Assembly (NCBI RefSeq): GCF_900108315.1
Contig: NZ_FNVB01000007.1
Coordinates: forward strand, 405,673 to 469,672
From: Saccharopolyspora kobensis
GTDB lineage: Bacteria; Actinomycetota; Actinomycetes; Mycobacteriales; Pseudonocardiaceae
Length of the DNA stretch: 64,000 bases
Direction of reading: 5' to 3'
The position numbers and the translations under genes are program-made. Under the pieces are notes generated by a model that was given only the letters and a program-made list of their open reading frames with translations, was not told where the DNA came from and ran no database searches. Within the stretch, counting starts at the first letter, position 1. Each line of letters starts with the position of its first letter. This document shows positions 36,113 through 44,017 of the stretch, one piece after another.

Positions 36113-37659
36113 GCGAAACCCGCGCCGGTCGGCCGCCGCGGCTCGACCGGGTGCTGAACCTGGTGGAACGGGTGGGCAACAAGCTGCCCGAGCCGTTCAT
36201 CCTGTTCGGACTGCTGTTCCTGGCCGTGGTGGTGATCTCCACCGCGGTGGCCGCTTTCGGCGTCAGCGTGCGGATTCCCGGCGATGACGAGGTGACGCCG
36301 ATCCGCGGTGCGCTCACCGGCGAGGGCCTGGAGTTCCTGTTCACCGAGATGGCGGAGAACTTCATCGGGTTCCCGCCGCTGGAAACGGTGGTCACGATCA
36401 TGCTCGCGGTCGGCCTGGCCGAGCGCACCGGGCTGCTGACCGCGCTGATCCGGGTCGCCTTCGGCGGGGCGCCGCGCTGGGTGCTGCCCTACGCGGTCGG
36501 GCTGGTGGGCATCGCGGCCAGCGTGATGGCGGACTCCTCGATGATCATCGTCCCGCCGCTGGCGGCGCTGGTGTTCAAGGCGGCCGGGCGGCACCCGGTG
36601 GCCGGGCTGCTGGGCGGGTTCGCCGCGGTGGGCGCGGGCTACTCGACCTCGCCGCTGGTGACCAGCCTGGACGCGCTGTTCGCCGGGATCAGCAACAAGG
36701 TCGCCGAGACCCTGCCGGATCCCGGCGCGGTGGTCACGCCGGTGTCCAACTACTACTTCAACCTGGCCTCCTCGATCGTGCTCGGCCTGCTCGCCGGGCT
36801 GCTGATCGACAAGGTCATCGAGCCGCGGCTGGTGCGCACCGGAGTGCCGCGCGAGGAGTCCGAGGCGGCGCCCTCGGTCAAGGCCGAGCTCGAACCGGCG
36901 GAGCGCCGCGGCCTGGTCCGCGCCGGGGTGGCGTTCCTGCTCACCGCCGCCGGGGTGCTGCTGCTGGTGGTGTGGCCGGATTCGCCGCTGCGCAACGAGG
37001 CGGGCGGTTTCCTGCCGAAGTCGCCGCTGCTGGACTCGGTGACCACGCTGATCTTCCTGGGCTTCGGGGTGCCGGCGATCGTCTACGGCGCGCGGGTGGG
37101 CGTGGTGCGGCGGGCCGCCGACGTGCCCAAGCTGATGGCCGAGGCGATCCGGGAGCTGGCCGGGTTCCTGGTGCTGGCGTTCATGCTCGGCCAGTTCATC
37201 GCGCTGTTCAACTGGACGAACCTCGGTGCGTGGGTGGCGGTTTCGGGCGCCGAGCTGCTGCGCGCGATCGGTCTGGACGGCTATCCGGCGTTCCTCGGGT
37301 TCATGGTGCTGGCCTCGGTGCTGAACCTGTTCATCATCTCCGGGTCGAGCCTGTGGACGCTGATGGCGTCGGTGTTCGTGCCGATGTTCGTGCTGCTGGG
37401 CTTCGAACCGGGCTTCGCGCAGGCGGCGTTCCGGGTGGGCGACTCGGCGACCCAGATCATGACGCCGCTGAACCCGTACATGATCATCATCCTGGGTTAC
37501 CTGCGCCGCTACGAACCGTCGGCGGGCATGGGCACCCTGGTGGCCCGCATGACGCCGTTCGTGGTCCCGTTCTGGCTGGTCTGGGCGCTGATCCTGACGG
37601 TCTTCTACTTCGCCGACCTGCCCCTGGGCCCCGGCACGGGCATCCGCATCACCCCGTGA
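36109..37659 (+). CDS. AbgT-family transporter
   Basis: The 516-residue membrane protein has the AbgT (p-aminobenzoyl-glutamate transporter) layout: N-terminal E-R-V-G-N-K-L-P-E-P-F-I-L-F, a first helix bundle with A-D-S-S-M-I-I-V-P-P-L-A-A-L-V-F, G-A-G-Y-S-T-S-P-L-V-T, and the later I-S-G-S-S-L-W-T-L-M and D-S-A-T-Q-I-M-T-P-L-N-P-Y. Family members import p-aminobenzoyl-glutamate in E. coli, and others export sulfonamides by proton exchange. Here the genomic setting is acyl-CoA catabolism, so the substrate may be an organic acid. It is translated after a coupled leader peptide. Confidence 0.9.
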   Translation: MSETRAGRPPRLDRVLNLVERVGNKLPEPFILFGLLFLAVVVISTAVAAFGVSVRIPGDDEVTPIRGALTGEGLEFLFTEMAENFIGFPPLETVVTIMLAVGLAERTGLLTALIRVAFGGAPRWVLPYAVGLVGIAASVMADSSMIIVPPLAALVFKAAGRHPVAGLLGGFAAVGAGYSTSPLVTSLDALFAGISNKVAETLPDPGAVVTPVSNYYFNLASSIVLGLLAGLLIDKVIEPRLVRTGVPREESEAAPSVKAELEPAERRGLVRAGVAFLLTAAGVLLLVVWPDSPLRNEAGGFLPKSPLLDSVTTLIFLGFGVPAIVYGARVGVVRRAADVPKLMAEAIRELAGFLVLAFMLGQFIALFNWTNLGAWVAVSGAELLRAIGLDGYPAFLGFMVLASVLNLFIISGSSLWTLMASVFVPMFVLLGFEPGFAQAAFRVGDSATQIMTPLNPYMIIILGYLRRYEPSAGMGTLVARMTPFVVPFWLVWALILTVFYFADLPLGPGTGIRITP

Positions 37660-37681
37660 GGCGTCGACTTCGCGCGAAAGC

Positions 37682-37741
37682 GACCGTCACCCGGGTGAAC
37701 GTCGATTCTGTACGAGATCGACGCCACTCCGGGTGACGGTC
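37682..37741. terminator. Bidirectional terminator hairpin
   Basis: A long imperfect hairpin lies between the converging transporter and MaoC genes: the outer 13-bp stem GACCGTCACCCGG (37682-37694) pairs with 37729-37741, and an inner ACGTCGAT (37699-37706) pairs with about 37717-37723. Confidence 0.75.
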
Positions 37742-37745
37742 GAGG

Positions 37746-38198
37746 TCAGAAGACGACGCGGGTGAGGCCTTCGGCCACGCAGGCCGGTTTGGCGGCGCCT
37801 TCGATCTCGATGGTGGACCGGATCGTCAGCTGGACCCCGCCCTGGACCTCGGTGACGTCGGCCAGTTCCGCGACGGAGCGGATGCGGGCGCCGACCGGCA
37901 CCGGGCTGGGGAAGCGGACCTTGTTCAGGCCGTAGTTGATCCCCATCTTCGCGCCCTCGAACCGGTAGTTCTGGGAGTTCAGCTTCGACAGCAGGCTCAG
38001 GGTGAGGAACCCGTGCGCGATGGGCGCGCCGAACGGCCCCTGCTCCGCCCGTGCCACGTCGACGTGGATCCACTGGTGGTCCAGGGTGGCGTCGGCGAAC
38101 TGGTTCACCTGCTCCTGGGTGATGGTCAGCCACTCGCTGGTGCCGAGCGGTTCGCCCTTGGCGGCGACGATCTCTTCCTTGCTCGTGAACACGCGCAC
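37746..38198 (-). CDS. MaoC-like (R)-enoyl-CoA hydratase
   Basis: The 150-residue single hot-dog-fold protein has the hydratase 2 motif F-A-D-A-T-L-D-H-Q-W-I-H-V-D near residue 40, with the conserved Asp and His, then G-F-L-T-L-S-L-L-S-K-L and N-Y-G-L-N-K-V-R-F. It hydrates a trans-2-enoyl-CoA to the (R)-3-hydroxyacyl-CoA. The GTG at 38198 is preceded at 8 bp by GGAGG, so it was chosen over an upstream start at 38252. A hairpin separates it from the preceding dehydrogenase gene. Confidence 0.93.
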   Translation of the reverse strand: MRVFTSKEEIVAAKGEPLGTSEWLTITQEQVNQFADATLDHQWIHVDVARAEQGPFGAPIAHGFLTLSLLSKLNSQNYRFEGAKMGINYGLNKVRFPSPVPVGARIRSVAELADVTEVQGGVQLTIRSTIEIEGAAKPACVAEGLTRVVF

Positions 38199-38223
38199 TG
38201 CGGGAACCTCCTGTGGGGACGTG

Positions 38224-38270
38224 GGTCGTGAGTGCGTAGCAGTTTCGAACACTGCTACGCACTCGCGACC
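38224..38270. terminator. Strong hairpin between dehydrogenase and MaoC genes
   Basis: A 20-bp stem with a single G:U-type mismatch (38224-38243 with 38251-38270) and 7-nt loop starts 2 bp after the stop of the acyl-CoA dehydrogenase gene and ends 26 bp before the MaoC start codon. It lies inside a same-strand gene run, so it could end or reduce transcription into the MaoC gene. A similar GTGAGTG...CACTCAC hairpin is at 51007. Confidence 0.65.
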
Positions 38271-38271
38271 A

Positions 38272-39369
38272 CTACGGGGTGGGCAGGTCGGCGAGTTCGC
38301 CGATGCGGCTGCGGTGGGTCTCGGCGATGCCGAAGGCGAGCTGGGAGCTCTTGGCGCGGCCCAGGTAGAGGTGGGCGGGGTGCTCCCAGGTCATGCCGAT
38401 GCCGCCGTGCAGCTGGAGGTGCTCCTCGGCGGCCAGCACCACCAGGTCCGAGCAGTGCGCTTGGGCGATGGCCACCGCGAGCTCCGGCTCGGTGTCCCGC
38501 GCCAGCGCGTCCGCGGCGTTGCGAGCGACCGCGCGCCCCGAGCTGACTCCCACCCACAGGTCGGCGAGCCGGTGCTTGACGGCCTGGAACGAGCCGATCT
38601 GCCTGCCGAACTGGTAGCGGGTCTTCGCGTAGTCCACTGTGGAGTCCAGGCAGTGCTGCGCGAGCCCGACCTGCTCGGAGGCCAGCATCCCGGCCGCGGT
38701 CAGCAGCGCCTGGCGCAGCGCGCGTTCGGCCTCGGCCCCGGAGGCCAGCCGCCTGCCGGGTGCGCCGTCCAGGTCGAGGGTGCCGAACCGCCTGGTGAGG
38801 TCCAGTGGCGTGGTCGGCGTCCGGGTGACCCCGGCTGCGGAGGTGTCCACCAGGTACAGCGCGGGACCGTCGGCATCGATCGCCGGGACCACGACGAGGT
38901 CGGCGACCTCCAGGTCCACCACCGCCGACACCGCGCCGGTCAGCGCCGCCCCGTCGGCCTTCACCGCCTGCGGGAACGGCGCCTGCGGCGGGGTGGTCAA
39001 GCCGACCGCGACGGTGCCGATCCGCGATCCGTCCGCGAGCTCCGACGGTGCCTCCGCGCAGGCCACCAGTGCCGCGGTGGCCAGCACGTTGCCCAGGAAC
39101 GGCACCGGGGCGACCGCGCGACCGATCTCCTCGGCCACCACCGCCACCTCCCGGGCGCTCGCCCCGGCTCCGCCGAGTTCTTCGGGCACCAGCAGCGCCG
39201 CCAGGCCGAGCTCGCCGGCCAGGGCGCGCCAGAGCGCCAGGTCGTAGGGCTCGTCGGTCTCGCAGCGGGCCAGCACCGCGGTCCAGTCGCAGCGGTCGCG
39301 CAGCAGCCGCCGCACGGTGGCCCGCAGGTCTTCCTCCAGCTCGCTGTAGAGCAGGTCCGGCGCGCTCAT
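38272..39369 (-). CDS. Acyl-CoA dehydrogenase, small subunit of a probable heteromer
   Basis: The 365-residue protein starts at an ATG (39369) that overlaps the upstream dehydrogenase stop by 4 bp (ATGA), with AAGGAG before it. Its C-terminal region, H-G-G-I-G-M-T-W-E-H-P-A-H-L-Y-L-G-R-A, is typical of the short partner in the paired acyl-CoA dehydrogenases known from steroid and fatty-acid breakdown in Mycobacterium and relatives, where two different chains form one alpha2beta2 enzyme. Pairing with the 394-residue gene upstream is inferred from the tight overlap and the different types. Confidence 0.88.
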   Translation of the reverse strand: MSAPDLLYSELEEDLRATVRRLLRDRCDWTAVLARCETDEPYDLALWRALAGELGLAALLVPEELGGAGASAREVAVVAEEIGRAVAPVPFLGNVLATAALVACAEAPSELADGSRIGTVAVGLTTPPQAPFPQAVKADGAALTGAVSAVVDLEVADLVVVPAIDADGPALYLVDTSAAGVTRTPTTPLDLTRRFGTLDLDGAPGRRLASGAEAERALRQALLTAAGMLASEQVGLAQHCLDSTVDYAKTRYQFGRQIGSFQAVKHRLADLWVGVSSGRAVARNAADALARDTEPELAVAIAQAHCSDLVVLAAEEHLQLHGGIGMTWEHPAHLYLGRAKSSQLAFGIAETHRSRIGELADLPTP

Positions 39370-40550
39370 CGCGGCAGCTCCTTCCACGGCCGGTCCTTGT
39401 CGGTGCGGATCTCCTGGGGCAGCCCAAGGATCCGCTCCGCGATGACGTTGCGCAGGATCTCGGTGGTGCCGCCCTCGATGGAGTTGCCCTTCGCCCGCAG
39501 GTACCGGAAACCGGCCCCGCGCTTGGTGAGCGAGGCGAAGTCGGGCTGGCGGAAGGTCCAGTCGTCGTAGGACAGCCCGGCCTCGCCCTGGAACTCCAGC
39601 TCGAAACCGGTGATCGCCTGGTTCTGCTCGGCGAAGGAGACCTTGACCGCCGAACCCTCCGGGCCCGGCTCGCCGATGGCCAGCTGCTGGCGCAGCCGGA
39701 TGCTGGTCAGCCGCGTCGCCTCGGCGTCCACCCAGAGGCGCAGCAGCCGGTCGTGCAGGCCGTGGGTGCGCTTGTCCGGGTTGGCGCGCCAGGCCTCGGC
39801 GGCTTCGCCGATCATGCCGCCCTCGCGCGGCGGCGTGCGCCCGCCGATGGCCACCCGCTCGTTCATCAGGGTGCCCATGGCGACCTGCCAGCCCTGGCCG
39901 ACCTCGCCGAGCCGCTGCGAGTCCGGGATCCGCACGCCGGTCAGGAACACCTCGTTGAACTCGGCCTCACCGGTGATCTGCCGCAGCGGGCGCACTTCCA
40001 CGCCCGGTGCGGTCATGTCGCAGATGAAGTAGCTCAGGCCCTTGTGCTTGGGCTGGTCGGGATCGGAGCGGGCGACCAGGATCGCCCAGCGGGCCCGGTG
40101 CGCCAGCGACGTCCACACCTTCTGCCCGTCGACCACCCAGTCCTCGCCGTCGCGCACCGCCCGGGTGGACAGCGCGGCGAGGTCCGACCCGGCGCCCGGT
40201 TCGGAGAACAGCTGGCACCAGGTCTCCTCGCCGGTCCACAGCGGGCGCAGGTAGCGGCGACGCTGCTCGTCGGTGCCGAAGCGCAGGATGGTGGGCCCGG
40301 CCATGCCCAGGCCGATGACGTTGAGCTGGGGCTGGTTGTCCGGCGCGCCCGCCTCGGCGAACGCGGCGTCGACCTCGGCCTGCAGCTCCCGCGCGGCGCC
40401 GAGGCCGCCGAGCCCGGCGGGGAAGTGCACCCACGCCAGCCCGGCGTCGAAGCGCGCCCGCAGGAACTCCAGCCGGTCGGTGCGCTGCGGATCGTGCGCG
40501 GCGAGGAACTCCGCCACCCGGCCGCGGATCTCAGTGGCGTCGGCGGTCAT
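39366..40550 (-). CDS. Acyl-CoA dehydrogenase, large subunit of a probable heteromer
   Basis: The 394-residue protein has the full dehydrogenase fold: Q-L-F-S-E-P-G-A-G-S-D in the FAD region, W-V-V-D-G-Q-K-V-W-T-S-L, and C-terminal N-S-I-E-G-G-T-T-E-I-L-R-N-V-I-A-E-R. A PaxDPGRAD-like motif is not seen. It is translated together with a 29-residue leader peptide, whose stop overlaps this ATG, and with the next dehydrogenase. The three reading frames are chained by two ATGA overlaps. Confidence 0.92.
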   Translation of the reverse strand: MTADATEIRGRVAEFLAAHDPQRTDRLEFLRARFDAGLAWVHFPAGLGGLGAARELQAEVDAAFAEAGAPDNQPQLNVIGLGMAGPTILRFGTDEQRRRYLRPLWTGEETWCQLFSEPGAGSDLAALSTRAVRDGEDWVVDGQKVWTSLAHRARWAILVARSDPDQPKHKGLSYFICDMTAPGVEVRPLRQITGEAEFNEVFLTGVRIPDSQRLGEVGQGWQVAMGTLMNERVAIGGRTPPREGGMIGEAAEAWRANPDKRTHGLHDRLLRLWVDAEATRLTSIRLRQQLAIGEPGPEGSAVKVSFAEQNQAITGFELEFQGEAGLSYDDWTFRQPDFASLTKRGAGFRYLRAKGNSIEGGTTEILRNVIAERILGLPQEIRTDKDRPWKELPR

Positions 40551-40636
40551 GCCGTACCGCCTCTCCGGGTTTCTTCAGTGGTTGTTGCGTTTGGCGTCGT
40601 TCTCGCGTTCTGCGGTTTCTTGTGGCTGGGTTGCAT
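40547..40636 (-). CDS. Small leader peptide translationally coupled to the acyl-CoA dehydrogenase pair
   Basis: A 29-codon frame begins at ATG 40636 with AAGGGG about 7 bp upstream and ends in a TGA that overlaps the dehydrogenase ATG (ATGA at 40547-40550). The peptide begins M-Q-P-S-H-K-K-P-Q-N-A-R and ends R-R-G-G-T-A. It is homologous, in frame and in position, to the leader at 36011-36112, which precedes the AbgT-type transporter. The DNA match continues a little upstream of both start codons (GGAACGTG versus GGACCGTG). It is rich in Lys, Thr, Asn and Pro, with no Cys or aromatic residue. Confidence 0.6.
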   Translation of the reverse strand: MQPSHKKPQNARTTPNATTTEETRRGGTA

Positions 40637-40687
40637 CACGTTCCCCTTAGACGCGGTTGAGCTGGACTCCGGCCGACACGAGGGGTG

Positions 40688-41443
40688 TCATGCCTTCGGC
40701 CCGCCCGCCACGTAGATGACCTGGCCGGAGACGAATCCGGCGCGCTCGTCGAGGAAGAACGACACGGTGTTGGCGATGTCCTCGGGCTGGCCCACCCGGG
40801 CCACCGGGATGCTCGCCGCCGCGGCCTTGGTGAACTCCTCGAACTCCATGCCCACCCGCTCGGCGGTGGCCCTGGTCATGTCGGTGGCGATGAAACCGGG
40901 CGCGATGGCGTTGGCGGTGACGCCGTACTTGCCCAGCTCGATGGCCAGCGTCTTGGTCAGGCCCTGCAGACCGGCCTTCGCGGTGGAGTAGTTGGCCTGG
41001 CCGCGGTTGCCCAGCGCGGAGGTGCTGGAGAGGTTGACGATGCGGCCCCACTTGGCCTCGACCATGTGCTTCTGCACCGCGCGGCTCATCAGGAACGCGC
41101 CCCGCAGGTGCACGCCCATCACGGTGTCCCAGTCGTCCTCGGACATCTTGAACAGCATGTTGTCCCGGATGACGCCGGCGTTGTTGACCAGCGCGGTCGG
41201 CGCGCCGAGCTCGGCGGCGACGCGGTCCACCGCGGCCTGAACCTGCTCGGCGTCGCTGACGTCGCAACCGACGGCCAGCGCCTTGCCGCCTGCCGCCTCG
41301 ATGGCGGAAACCGTTTCGGCGCAGTGCTTCTCGTCGAGGTCGATGACGGCGACGGCGAAGCCGTCCTCGGCCAGCCGCTTGGCGGTCGCCGCGCCGATCC
41401 CGCGGGCGGCACCGGTGACGATCGCGACTCGACTGTCTGCCAT
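40688..41443 (-). CDS. FabG-like 3-oxoacyl reductase (SDR)
   Basis: The 251-residue protein has T-G-A-A-R-G-I-G, N-N-A-G-V-I-R-D-N, N-L-S-S-T-S-A-L-G and catalytic Y-S-T-A-K, closely following the FabG/PhaB pattern. AAGGAG precedes the ATG at 41443. It lies between the HAD-kinase-dehydrogenase trio and the dehydrogenase pair. In the levulinate pathway of Pseudomonas an SDR (LvaD) reduces the 4-keto acyl-CoA before phosphorylation; this gene could take that place here, which is inference. Confidence 0.92.
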   Translation of the reverse strand: MADSRVAIVTGAARGIGAATAKRLAEDGFAVAVIDLDEKHCAETVSAIEAAGGKALAVGCDVSDAEQVQAAVDRVAAELGAPTALVNNAGVIRDNMLFKMSEDDWDTVMGVHLRGAFLMSRAVQKHMVEAKWGRIVNLSSTSALGNRGQANYSTAKAGLQGLTKTLAIELGKYGVTANAIAPGFIATDMTRATAERVGMEFEEFTKAAAASIPVARVGQPEDIANTVSFFLDERAGFVSGQVIYVAGGPKA

Positions 41444-41519
41444 GGAATCTCCTTGTGCGTTGTGCTGCCGTACCAGAGGCTTTGCCGGATACAACGAGTA
41501 TCGAGCGGAACGGTTGTTC

Positions 41520-41680
41520 TTCTGAAGCGGCGTGGCCGCTTGGCCCGTCCCCGGTGCTTGCGCCGCTGCGGGTTCTCAGGCGTTCGCTCGGGAGGACGGC
41601 CCCGACGTCGTGCACTGGCACACGAGTCGGGGGCCCCGGAGCGACCGCTGCCCGCACGCGGGATGAGCCCGGAGTCCATT
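41520..41680 (+). repeat. Dispersed intergenic repeat, copy C
   Basis: The 242-bp gap between the ACAD11-like gene and the FabG-like gene contains the ordered blocks AGCGGCGTGGCCGCTT, GCGGGTTCTCAGGCG, GGAGGACGGCCCC and GTGCACTGG, matching copies A and B. Its tail (GAGTCGGGGGCCCCGG...GCGGGATGAG) recurs at 42922-42990. It lies opposite in strand to the flanking genes. Confidence 0.5.
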
Positions 41681-41685
41681 CATCG

Positions 41686-42897
41686 TCAGCGGTACTTCTT
41701 CAGCTCGCGGCGGGCGAGGGAGCGGCGGTGCACCTCGTCGGGGCCGTCGACGATGTGCAGGGTGCGGGCGTGGGCGTAGAGGTTGGCCAGCGGGAACTCC
41801 TGGCTGACGCCACCGCCGCCGTGGGCCTGGATGGCGCGGTCGATGACCCAGGTGGCCATCTCCGGCACCGCCACCTTGATCGCCTGGATCTCGGTGTGCG
41901 CGCCGCGGTTGCCCACGGTGTCCATCAGCCACGCGGTCTTGAGCACCAGCAGCCGGGCCTGCTCGATCTTCACCCGCGATTCGGCGATCCAGTGCTGCAC
42001 GATGCCCTGCTCGGCCAGCGGCTTGCCGAAGGCGACGCGCTCGCTGGTGCGGCGGCACATCAGCTCCAGGGCGCGCTCGGCCATCCCGATGGCGCGCATG
42101 CAGTGGTGGATGCGGCCCGGCCCGAGGCGGGCCTGGGCGATCGCGAAGCCCTCGCCCTCGCCCGCGATGACGTTGTCCACCGGCACCCGGACGTCCTCGA
42201 ACACCACCTCGGCGTGGCCGCCGTGGTCGGCGTCGCTGTAGCCGAAGACGTGCATGCTGCGCTCGATCCGCACGCCCGGGGTGTCCTTGGGGACCAGCAC
42301 CTGGCTCTGCTGGCGGTGCCGCTCGGCGTCCGGGTCGGTCTTGCCCATCACGATCAGGATTTCGCAGCGCGGGTTCATCGCGCCGGAGGAGAACCACTTG
42401 CGGCCGTTGATGACGTAGTGGTCGCCGTCGCGCTCGATGCGGGTGCCGATGTTGGTGGCGTCCGAGGAGGCGACGTCGGGTTCGGTCATGCAGAACGCGG
42501 AGCGGATCTCGCCCTCCAGCAGCGGTTTCAGCCACCGCTGCTTCTGCTGCTCGGTGCCGAACTGCGCGAGCACCTCCATGTTGCCGGTGTCCGGCGCGGA
42601 GCAGTTGGTGGCCTCCGGCGCGAGCCGCCCGGCGCGGCCCATGATCTCGGCCAGCGGCGCGTACTGCAGGTTGGTCAGCCCGGCGCCGTGCTCACCGGGC
42701 AGGAACAGGTTCCACAGGCCGCGCTCGCGGGCCTCGGCCTTGAGCTCGGCCATGATCGGCGGGTGCGCCGCCCACTCGTCCTCGGCCTCGGCGAGCTGCT
42801 GCAGGAACACCGGCTCGGCCGGGTAGACGTGGGAGTCCATGAAGTCCAGGAGCTGCTCGCGCAGTTCCTCGGTGCGTGCGTCGTAGCCGAAGTCCAT
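41686..42897 (-). CDS. ACAD10/ACAD11-type acyl-CoA dehydrogenase
   Basis: The 403-residue protein is strikingly like the dehydrogenase part of eukaryotic ACAD11: N-C-S-A-P-D-T-G-N-M-E-V-L, F-C-M-T-E-P-D-V-A-S-S-D-A-T-N-I, V-F-G-Y-S-D-A-D-H-G-G-H, G-R-L-G-P-G-R-I-H-H-C-M-R, and A-D-G-P-D-E-V-H-like V-D-G-P-D-E-V-H at the C-terminus. In ACAD10/11 and in Pseudomonas LvaC this type removes the phosphate from a 4-phosphoacyl-CoA and gives an enoyl-CoA for beta-oxidation. AAGGAGG lies upstream. The kinase and HAD genes directly upstream complete the set. Confidence 0.92.
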   Translation of the reverse strand: MDFGYDARTEELREQLLDFMDSHVYPAEPVFLQQLAEAEDEWAAHPPIMAELKAEARERGLWNLFLPGEHGAGLTNLQYAPLAEIMGRAGRLAPEATNCSAPDTGNMEVLAQFGTEQQKQRWLKPLLEGEIRSAFCMTEPDVASSDATNIGTRIERDGDHYVINGRKWFSSGAMNPRCEILIVMGKTDPDAERHRQQSQVLVPKDTPGVRIERSMHVFGYSDADHGGHAEVVFEDVRVPVDNVIAGEGEGFAIAQARLGPGRIHHCMRAIGMAERALELMCRRTSERVAFGKPLAEQGIVQHWIAESRVKIEQARLLVLKTAWLMDTVGNRGAHTEIQAIKVAVPEMATWVIDRAIQAHGGGGVSQEFPLANLYAHARTLHIVDGPDEVHRRSLARRELKKYR

Positions 42898-42973
42898 TCA
42901 GTCCTCCTTGATGGCATGCATGAGTCGGGGATCCCGGGGCGAGCGGGCGTCTGAGGTTCCGCTGCCCGCCGCG

Positions 42974-44017
42974 CTACGCGGGATGAGTCCTCGGACCGTC
43001 CTGGAGAGTGGCGAGGCCCTGCGCGACGAGCGGGCTCACCAGGGCGCCGACGTGGTCGAAGCCCTCGCCGACGGTCTGGTCGTGGATGAAGCGGTAGTGG
43101 ATGCCCTCCAGGATCACCGCGATCTTGAAGAAGCCGAACGCCACGTACCAGTCCAGTTCGGACAGGTCGGTGCCGCTGCGCTCGGCGTAGCGCGCCAGCA
43201 GCTGCTGGGCGGTGGGGAAGCCGTGCTCGGGGCCGATGCCCTTGGCGATCGGGTTGCGCTCGATGCCGCTGAAGCCCTCCCAGTACACCGCGAGCAGCCC
43301 GAGGTCGGTGAGCGGATCGCCGAGGGTGGCCATCTCCCAGTCCAGCACGGCGGCGATCCGCTGATCGTCGACGATCACGTTGTCCAGCCGGTAGTCGCCG
43401 TGCACGATGCCCGCGCGCGAGGTGGCGGGCAGGTTGCCGGCCAGCCGGGTGGCGAGCTCCTCGATGCCGTCGATGTCGCGGCTGCGGGAGGCGGCGAGCT
43501 GCTTGCTCCAGCGCCGCACCTGGCGTTCCAGGAAGCCCTGCGGGCGGCCGAAATCGCCCAGCCCGACCGATTCCGGGTCGATCGAGTGCAGGTCGGCGAG
43601 CACGTCCACCAGTTGCCAGGACAGGTCGACGCGCTGCTGCGCCGCCAGCTGCTCGGTCAGCCGCTGCGTGCGGTAGACGGTGCCGGGAACGTACTCCATG
43701 ACGTAGAACGGGGCGCCGAGCACGCCGTCGTCCTGGCACAGCAGGTGGGTGCGCGGCACCGGCACGTCCGTCCCGGCCAGCGCGGACATCACCCGGAACT
43801 CGCGGCCCATGTCGTGCGCGGTGGCCAGCACGTGGCCCAGCGGCGGGCGGCGCACCACCCAGCGCTGCTGCCCGTCGCTGACCAGGTAGGTCAGGTTGGA
43901 CCGTCCACCTTGGACGAGTTCGCCGGTCAGCGGCCCGGCCAGCAGCCCGGGCCGCTCGGCGTCGAGGTGGGCGCGCAGCCGGTCCAGGTCGAGGCCGGGC
44001 AGCGGTTCGGCGGTCAT
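42974..44017 (-). CDS. ACAD10/11-type acyl-CoA kinase (APH fold; LvaA-like)
   Basis: The 347-residue protein has an aminoglycoside-phosphotransferase fold of the type fused to ACAD10/11: F-x-x-G-R-S-N-L-T-Y near residue 40 (V-Q-G-G-R-S-N-L-T-Y), F-Y-V-M-E-Y-V-P-G-T-V-Y, V-H-G-D-Y-R-L-D-N-V-I-V with the catalytic Asp, and V-L-D-W-E-M-A-T-L-G-D-P-L-T-D-L with the metal Asp. Such kinases phosphorylate the 4-hydroxyl of 4-hydroxyacyl-CoA. The ATG overlaps the HAD gene stop by 4 bp. ACAD11-like dehydrogenase gene follows after a 76-bp gap. Confidence 0.93.
   Translation of the reverse strand: MTAEPLPGLDLDRLRAHLDAERPGLLAGPLTGELVQGGRSNLTYLVSDGQQRWVVRRPPLGHVLATAHDMGREFRVMSALAGTDVPVPRTHLLCQDDGVLGAPFYVMEYVPGTVYRTQRLTEQLAAQQRVDLSWQLVDVLADLHSIDPESVGLGDFGRPQGFLERQVRRWSKQLAASRSRDIDGIEELATRLAGNLPATSRAGIVHGDYRLDNVIVDDQRIAAVLDWEMATLGDPLTDLGLLAVYWEGFSGIERNPIAKGIGPEHGFPTAQQLLARYAERSGTDLSELDWYVAFGFFKIAVILEGIHYRFIHDQTVGEGFDHVGALVSPLVAQGLATLQDGPRTHPA

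Noticed and set aside
42898..42918. A 7-codon leader (M-H-A-I-K-E-D) ending at the ACAD11-like start
   Set aside because: Too short, and its bases are explained by the AAGGAGG ribosome site; it has no counterpart elsewhere in the window.
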